DNA of 11,186 nucleotides from JAKBCQ01 sp021807585 (GTDB lineage Bacteria > Planctomycetota > Planctomycetia > Isosphaerales > Isosphaeraceae), in the NCBI GenBank assembly GCA_027325115.1, contig DAHWFG010000275.1, positions 1 to 11,186 of the forward strand. The letters are read 5' to 3'. A model generated the notes under the pieces. That model ran no database searches and was not told where the DNA came from. It worked only from the letters and a program-made list of their open reading frames with translations. Below are positions 7,516 to 11,186 of this stretch, in pieces (position 1 is the first letter of the stretch; every line of letters starts with the position of its first letter). A program made the translations under genes and the position numbers.

Positions 7516-8166
7516 ATGCGAGATTTGATCCAGGGTTACAAGAAATTTCGTGAAGTCGTTTACCCCAAGAAGCGAAAATTGTTTCGCAAGCTCGCCGACG
7601 GTCAAAAACCCAAATATCTATTTATCACGTGTTGCGATTCGAGAGTCGTTCCCAACGAGTTCACCCAGACCGACGCGGGGTTCATGTTCGTCGAGCGAAG
7701 CATCGGCAACCTCGTTCCGTATCCCTCGGCGGGAGAGAACGAGGCCGTCGCCGCGGTCGAATACGCCGTCAAGGCGCTCGGGATCACTCGCATCATCATT
7801 TGCGGGCATACCGAATGCGGAGCGATGAAGGCGATTTTGAATCCCGATTCACTCGACGGCATGCCGATCGTCCGCGCCTGGCTCAAGAACGCCGAGGAAA
7901 CTCGGCGAGTCGTCGCCGAGAAGCACGGCGATAAAACCGGCGACGCTCTCCTCGAAGCCGCAATCCGTGAAAACGTGAGGATTCAGGTCGCCAACGCCAA
8001 GCGTATCCCGTGCGTCGCCGAACTCGCGAACGAAGGGCGGCTCGAAATCCACGGCTGGGTGTTCGATTTCGCCCGCGGCGAGGTCGACGTGCTCGACGAA
8101 ACGAGCGATACCGTCGTCGCTCTCGAACATTACCGCGCCGGCGACGATCATCAATTAAACGCATGA
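7516..8166 (+). CDS. Beta-class carbonic anhydrase
   Basis: A 216-residue cytoplasmic zinc enzyme interconverting CO2 and bicarbonate. The beta-class metal site is complete: C39 with D41 and R43 in CCDSR (CxDxR), and H98/C101 in GHTEC. Other family blocks are present: FVERSIGNLVP (58-68), SAGENEAVAAVEYAVKALG (71-89), CGAMKA (101-106) and the late GRLEIHGWVFDFARGEV (174-190). Length is normal for the family (about 200-220). The ATG at 7516 is preceded by AGGAG nine bases upstream. It is the third gene of an operon with the lipoprotein and ABC ATPase. That placement could mean bicarbonate supply or uptake linked to the transporter, but this is inference. No signal peptide is visible. Confidence 0.95.
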   Translation: MRDLIQGYKKFREVVYPKKRKLFRKLADGQKPKYLFITCCDSRVVPNEFTQTDAGFMFVERSIGNLVPYPSAGENEAVAAVEYAVKALGITRIIICGHTECGAMKAILNPDSLDGMPIVRAWLKNAEETRRVVAEKHGDKTGDALLEAAIRENVRIQVANAKRIPCVAELANEGRLEIHGWVFDFARGEVDVLDETSDTVVALEHYRAGDDHQLNA

Positions 8167-8472
8167 TGCAATGTTATTAACGCTGTGGATCGGACGATCG
8201 TGCGTCGACGATCTTTCGCGGCGGAGATCGATCGCATCGCACCGGAACCGCTCGTCGAAGGATCGCGTTCGTCGTCGCTTCGAGAGGAAAGGCCGAGGTT
8301 GTGTGACGAAGTTTGATCGAACAAAAAGCCCGTACCTTGAAGAAATGGATACGGGCTTTCATGATCGACGTTAACGTGTCGGCGATCGATCGGCGGTTCC
8401 GAAGTCGAAATCGAAGGACCCGAGCGGCCCCCAAAAATCGAGCGGGAAATGTCGATCGATCGCGTCGTTCGG
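8167..8472. other. Convergent intergenic region
   Basis: About 306 bp lie between the rightward carbonic anhydrase and the leftward H1-like gene. Apart from the terminator hairpin at 8325-8359 I see only CGATCG-rich sequence with short open frames that look spurious. A single terminator apparently serves both converging genes. Confidence 0.55.
8325..8359 (-). terminator. Intrinsic terminator for the H1-like gene, possibly bidirectional
   Basis: Perfect 10-bp arms, AAAGCCCGTA (8325-8334) and TACGGGCTTT (8350-8359), enclose a 15-base loop in which CC and GG can add two more pairs. Read leftward, the stem is followed by a T-run (TTTTTGT, 8327-8321), the classic factor-independent layout for the gene ending at 8473. 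The rightward T-run is shorter, so termination of the carbonic anhydrase operon here is plausible but weaker. Confidence 0.75.
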
Positions 8473-9102
8473 TCAGGCGCCAAGATGCTTCACGCCCATC
8501 TTCGATACCGTGTAATGGAAGGCGTTTTTCTCCTTGTTCTTCGCGCCCTTCTTGACGAGCTTCTGGGACATGAGCGCGGTGATCGTGCGCTGTTCCCCCT
8601 TCTTCTCGCACAAGTAGCCCGCGGCGCCCGCGCCGTGAATCTTCTTGAGCATCTCGGCCTGAGTAAGGCTGAGCTTGGGCGCCTTGATCGTCGCGGCCTT
8701 TTTGGCGACCGCGGCGGGGGCCTTCGCCTTGACGCTCGGCTTCATCGAAGACGACTTGACGCTCGGCTTCATCGAAGACGACTTGACGGCGGGCTTCGAA
8801 CTCTTGACCGCGGCGGCTTTGCTCGTCGCGGCGCTCTTCTTGACGACCGTCGTCGGCTTCTTCGCCGCGGCGGCTTTCTTCATCGTCGTTCCCTTGGCGA
8901 CGACGGGTGTCGTCTTCCGCGCCGCGGGAGCGGGCTTGGCGACGACCGACGCGGCCTTGACCGCGGGAGCGGCCTTCGGGCTCGCCTTTTTCGTCGTCTT
9001 CTTGGTCGCGGCCTTCTTGGTCGCGGCTTTCTTCGTCGCCGCGGCGTTCGATAGAGCAGCCGATCCGGCGGACTTGTTCATCACTGTCTTCTTTACGGCC
9101 AT
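8473..9102 (-). CDS. Histone H1-like Ala/Lys-rich DNA-binding protein
   Basis: A 209-residue, very basic protein in two parts. Residues 1-143 are low-complexity Ala/Lys/Ser/Pro/Thr, resembling the tail of eukaryotic H1 and bacterial H1-like proteins. They include ATKKA repeats (22-36) and two copies of VKSSSMKPS (106-123). Residues 144-209 look folded, with LSLTQAEMLKKIHGAGAAGYLCEKKGEQRTITALMSQKLV then FHYTVSKMGVKHLG; a small winged-helix-like fold is my guess. The likely role is binding and compacting DNA in the nucleoid. The ATG at 9102 has GAGGG nine bases upstream and begins the typical composition; an in-frame ATG at 9264 would add 54 unlike residues. It is a single-gene unit with its own AT-rich promoter area and terminator. 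Confidence 0.8.
   Translation of the reverse strand: MAVKKTVMNKSAGSAALSNAAATKKAATKKAATKKTTKKASPKAAPAVKAASVVAKPAPAARKTTPVVAKGTTMKKAAAAKKPTTVVKKSAATSKAAAVKSSKPAVKSSSMKPSVKSSSMKPSVKAKAPAAVAKKAATIKAPKLSLTQAEMLKKIHGAGAAGYLCEKKGEQRTITALMSQKLVKKGAKNKEKNAFHYTVSKMGVKHLGA
8728..8785. repeat. 27-bp tandem repeat inside the H1-like gene
   Basis: Two identical 27-base units (8728-8754, 8755-8781), then the start of a third at 8782, encode successive nine-residue SVKSSSMKP-type blocks on the minus strand. The unit is a multiple of three, so changes in copy number would keep the frame. Confidence 0.95.
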
Positions 9103-9136
9103 GGTATCCAACCCTCGACCAAAGAAACGTTGCGTC

Positions 9137-9175
9137 CGATCGACGACGAACCGTCGATCGTGTAAGAAGTTCTTA
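9137..9175 (-). promoter_or_regulatory. Two perfect palindromes in the H1-like gene leader
   Basis: CGATCGACG (9137-9145) and CGTCGATCG (9152-9160) form a 9-bp stem with a 6-base loop. Immediately beyond, TAAGAA-G-TTCTTA (9163-9175) is a perfect 13-base palindrome. Both lie 35-75 bases upstream of the H1-like start and would be in its 5' leader if the promoter near 9280-9308 is used. They could be an RNA control structure or protein-binding sites. Confidence 0.4.
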
Positions 9176-9279
9176 GCGAAATATATCCCTGTCGGGAAGA
9201 CGAAGATACGAGCTTTCGATTGTTTTTTGGCGCCGTCCCCCCCGAACAAAACCATACGCATCATTCAAATAATGTATTT

Positions 9280-9308
9280 AATATCTAATTAATTAACTCG
9301 TCTTGTAA
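9280..9308 (-). promoter_or_regulatory. Candidate promoter of the H1-like gene
   Basis: On the minus strand TTACAA (9308-9303), a 17-base spacer and GATATT (9285-9280) give a fair vegetative promoter inside an AT-rich island (about 9262-9335) that contrasts with the GC-rich surroundings. It implies a leader of roughly 170 bases before the ATG at 9102. Confidence 0.35.
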
Positions 9309-9344
9309 CATATTTAATTCAAATTAAGTTGTAGATGGAATGCG

Positions 9345-9964
9345 ATCGGCGATTTTCTCGGCGTTTTCGCGCGGTTTTTGCAAGCGCTGAGAAACGCGCG
9401 GGATCATGAGTCGCGGATTCGTTGAAACGAGAGGGCCGCGCTCCGCGATTCGAACGCAGTCGAAAAAATCCGAGGCGATCGGCGATTTCGCGCCGCAATC
9501 GAAGCGCGAAAGCCCTCGAAAGCCTTCCTCGTTCAAAGCGGAGAGTGGGCGAGAACGACTTCGATCGCACGTAGCGGCACGCTCTCGCAACCGAGAACCG
9601 CACACAATCGACGCCGAATCGCGCGATCGCGCGTTCGCGCTTGGGGTTGAAAACCTCTCTCGAATACGACGTGCGAGTCGCGCAAAAGCGCCCCTCGCGC
9701 AACTCGATTGCGCCGCCGAGAGATACCGAGAACTCGCGTCGCGAGAGAACCGAATCGACTCGTATCGAGACGATCGGAATCCATACAAAACGATCGATCC
9801 CGAGCGATCGGATTCGAACACGAACCGATCGAATCGTCGAAATCGCAACCCACGGCGACTCTCGATTCGAGCCTCGTCTTGCTATCCAAGCCTCGGCGCG
9901 GCATGATCCGTGAACAAAACCGCACAAAATCGCGGATTCCAATACCCATAAGACGGAGCAAAGG
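9345..9964. other. 620-bp spacer without a convincing gene
   Basis: Long open frames exist on both strands here, up to 166 residues rightward and 232 leftward, but none is recognisable and all are dominated by Arg, Ser, Glu or Phe, as expected when TCGA/CGATCG-rich DNA is read as protein. Local symmetric elements include CTCGCG-T-CGCGAG (9733-9745) and an 11-bp stem with one bulge (9805-9831). The ruvA promoter and ribosome-binding region (GGAG at 9955) lie at the right end. I treat this as intergenic. Confidence 0.5.
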
Positions 9965-10618
9965 GTGATTACACAAGTTCGCGGTTGTTTAAGATCGGTC
10001 GGCGACGAGGAGATCACCCTCGACGTGACCCCGTTCCAGATCGCAGTCCTCGTTTCCGATCACGATCGCCGCAGGCTCGCCGCGCGAATCGGCGACGCGA
10101 TCGATCTGTTCACAATTTGCTACCTCGAAGGGAATAATATGTCGAGCCGCATGAACCCGCGGCTCGTCGGCTTCCTCGACGCGATCGACCGCGAGTTCTT
10201 CGACACCTTCTGCTCGGTCGACGGAGTCGGCGTCAAAAAGGCGCTCCGCGCCATGGTACGACCCGTCCGCGAAATCGCCCGCGCCATTGAAGATCAAGAT
10301 GTCAAAACACTTTCAACTTTTCCGGGAGTGGGGGAGGCGACCGCCGAGCGGATCGTCGCCAAGTTGCGACGAAAAGTCGGCAAGTTCGCGCTCATCGTCT
10401 CGAAAGACGATCACGAAGCCGTCGCCGATCCCGCACGCGGCGCCGGCGCGCCCGCGTCCGCCGAGCCCGACGTCGTCCGTGAAACGTACGAGGCGCTCCG
10501 GTCGGTCGGCCATTCCGAAAGCGACGCGCGTCGGTTAATCGACACCGCGCTCGCCTCCAAGAAAAAATTCAAGTCGGTCGCCGATCTGATCGAAGCGATT
10601 TATCGGCGGATTCCCTAA
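9965..10618 (+). CDS. ruvA: Holliday junction branch-migration protein RuvA
   Basis: A 217-residue protein with GTG start, preceded by GGAG six bases upstream. RuvA tetramers bind four-way junctions and load the RuvB motor for branch migration in recombinational repair. Domain I (OB-fold, 1-70) begins with MITQVRG. Domain II carries the two helix-hairpin-helix motifs, FCSVDGVGVKKALRAM (82-97) and LSTFPGVGEATAERIVAKL (116-134). A linker (about 150-168) leads to domain III (169-217), which contacts RuvB. Length is slightly above the usual 190-205. The acidic-pin region reads LEGNN and is followed by a loop longer than in E. coli. It lies 38 bases upstream of ruvB and is presumably co-transcribed; no ruvC precedes it. 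Confidence 0.95.
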   Translation: MITQVRGCLRSVGDEEITLDVTPFQIAVLVSDHDRRRLAARIGDAIDLFTICYLEGNNMSSRMNPRLVGFLDAIDREFFDTFCSVDGVGVKKALRAMVRPVREIARAIEDQDVKTLSTFPGVGEATAERIVAKLRRKVGKFALIVSKDDHEAVADPARGAGAPASAEPDVVRETYEALRSVGHSESDARRLIDTALASKKKFKSVADLIEAIYRRIP

Positions 10619-10656
10619 ACCAAACCCGACGTTCATGACGACGAGGATGAATCGCC

Positions 10657-11186
10657 ATGCGAGAACCGACGATCCGAGGCCATCGCGATCAAACCAAAGA
10701 ACATGCTCAAATCGTTGAGCCTGAAACCGTCGACGAGGTTCGCCCCGACCTTCCCGCCGCCGATCCGCTCGACGAAAAACTTCGACCCCGCACGCTCGCC
10801 GAGATCGTCGGTCAAAGGCGCGTCGCCGAACGGCTCGCGATCGCGCTCGACGCGGCGCGGAAACGGGGCGAGCCCCTCCCGCACATCCTCTTCGACGGCC
10901 CTCCAGGGCTCGGCAAAACGACTTTCGCCAACGTCCTCCACAACGAACTCGGCGTCGAACTCAACGTCACCAGCGGACCCGCGCTCGATAAAAAAATGGA
11001 CGTCATGCCCTTCCTCACCAACGCCGCCGAAGGGTCGATCCTCTTCATCGACGAAATTCATCGTATTCCCAAAGCCGTCGAAGAATTCATCTACCCCGTG
11101 ATGGAGGATTTTCGCGTCGACGTCGTCCTCGGCGAGGGAATCGCCGCGCGGTCTATCAACCTCCCGCTCAAACGCTTCACCATCAT
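10657..11186 (+). CDS. ruvB: Holliday junction DNA helicase RuvB, partial (3' end beyond window)
   Basis: The first 176 codons of the AAA+ motor that drives branch migration with RuvA. After a charged N-terminal extension of about 40 residues, the canonical start of the ATPase domain appears (LRPRTLAEIVGQ). Walker A GPPGLGKTT and Walker B LFIDEIHR are intact, as is the VEEFIYPVMEDFRVD region; ARSINLPLKRFTI ends the visible part. Where many RuvB proteins have EKPGDLAAIL after TSGPAL, this one has DKKMDVMPFL. The ATG at 10657 has GAGG ten bases upstream. The arginine finger, sensor-2 and winged-helix domain lie outside the window. Confidence 0.96.
   Translation, partial: MREPTIRGHRDQTKEHAQIVEPETVDEVRPDLPAADPLDEKLRPRTLAEIVGQRRVAERLAIALDAARKRGEPLPHILFDGPPGLGKTTFANVLHNELGVELNVTSGPALDKKMDVMPFLTNAAEGSILFIDEIHRIPKAVEEFIYPVMEDFRVDVVLGEGIAARSINLPLKRFTI

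Noticed and set aside
8449..9292. Rightward open frames of 201 and 205 codons, one Leu/Ala-rich and membrane-like
   Set aside because: They are the complement of the repetitive Lys/Ala-rich H1-like gene, whose own frame has a ribosome-binding site, terminator and folded domain.
9803..9832. TTCGAA-containing segment resembling a tRNA T-arm on either strand
   Set aside because: No acceptor stem, anticodon arm or correct spacing can be built around it; it is explained by the local TCGA-rich hairpin.
9319..10017. Leftward 232-codon open frame and rightward 166-codon frame at 9406-9906
   Set aside because: Both are biased Arg/Ser/Phe or Arg/Ser/Glu products of CGA/TCG-rich DNA, and the leftward one overlaps the start of ruvA. 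No family features or clear ribosome-binding sites.

Overview
The window comes from a GC-rich bacterial chromosome. The most likely source is a planctomycete (Planctomycetota), but this is inferred rather than proven. The grounds are an Ala/Lys-rich histone H1-like protein with a small folded C-terminal domain, the sequence style of the two transporters, an M28 peptidase fused to a PDZ domain, and ruvA-ruvB without ruvC next to it. No rRNA, tRNA, insertion sequence, phage gene or CRISPR array was seen.

Layout, left to right. (1) A leftward transport pair: an MFS transporter (2594-1200), then 51 bases later an NCS1-type nucleobase permease that starts at 1148 and runs off the left edge. An imperfect 29-bp tandem duplication overlies the end of the MFS gene. 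(2) A 474-bp divergent intergenic region with an AT-rich core. (3) A rightward exported M28 zinc peptidase with a C-terminal PDZ domain (3069-4943). (4) A tight rightward operon: a Tat-type lipoprotein resembling a solute-binding protein (5082-6398), an ABC ATPase that overlaps it by ATGA (6395-7489), and a beta-carbonic anhydrase 26 bases further on (7516-8166). (5) A convergent region with a clear hairpin terminator, then the leftward H1-like gene (9102-8473) with a long leader and an AT-rich promoter area. (6) About 620 bp with no convincing gene. (7) The recombination genes ruvA (9965-10618) and ruvB (10657 to beyond the right edge), rightward.

How the genes work together. The MFS and NCS1 proteins are probably co-transcribed inner-membrane importers. 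The lipoprotein/ATPase/carbonic anhydrase operon is the most unusual part. It has binding and ATPase components but no permease in the window, and the ATPase carries non-consensus residues at the signature, catalytic-Glu and H-loop positions. RuvA and RuvB form the Holliday-junction branch-migration motor.

The best candidate for something undescribed is the SBP/degenerate-ATPase/carbonic-anhydrase module. I see no classic defence, mobile or biosynthetic system here.
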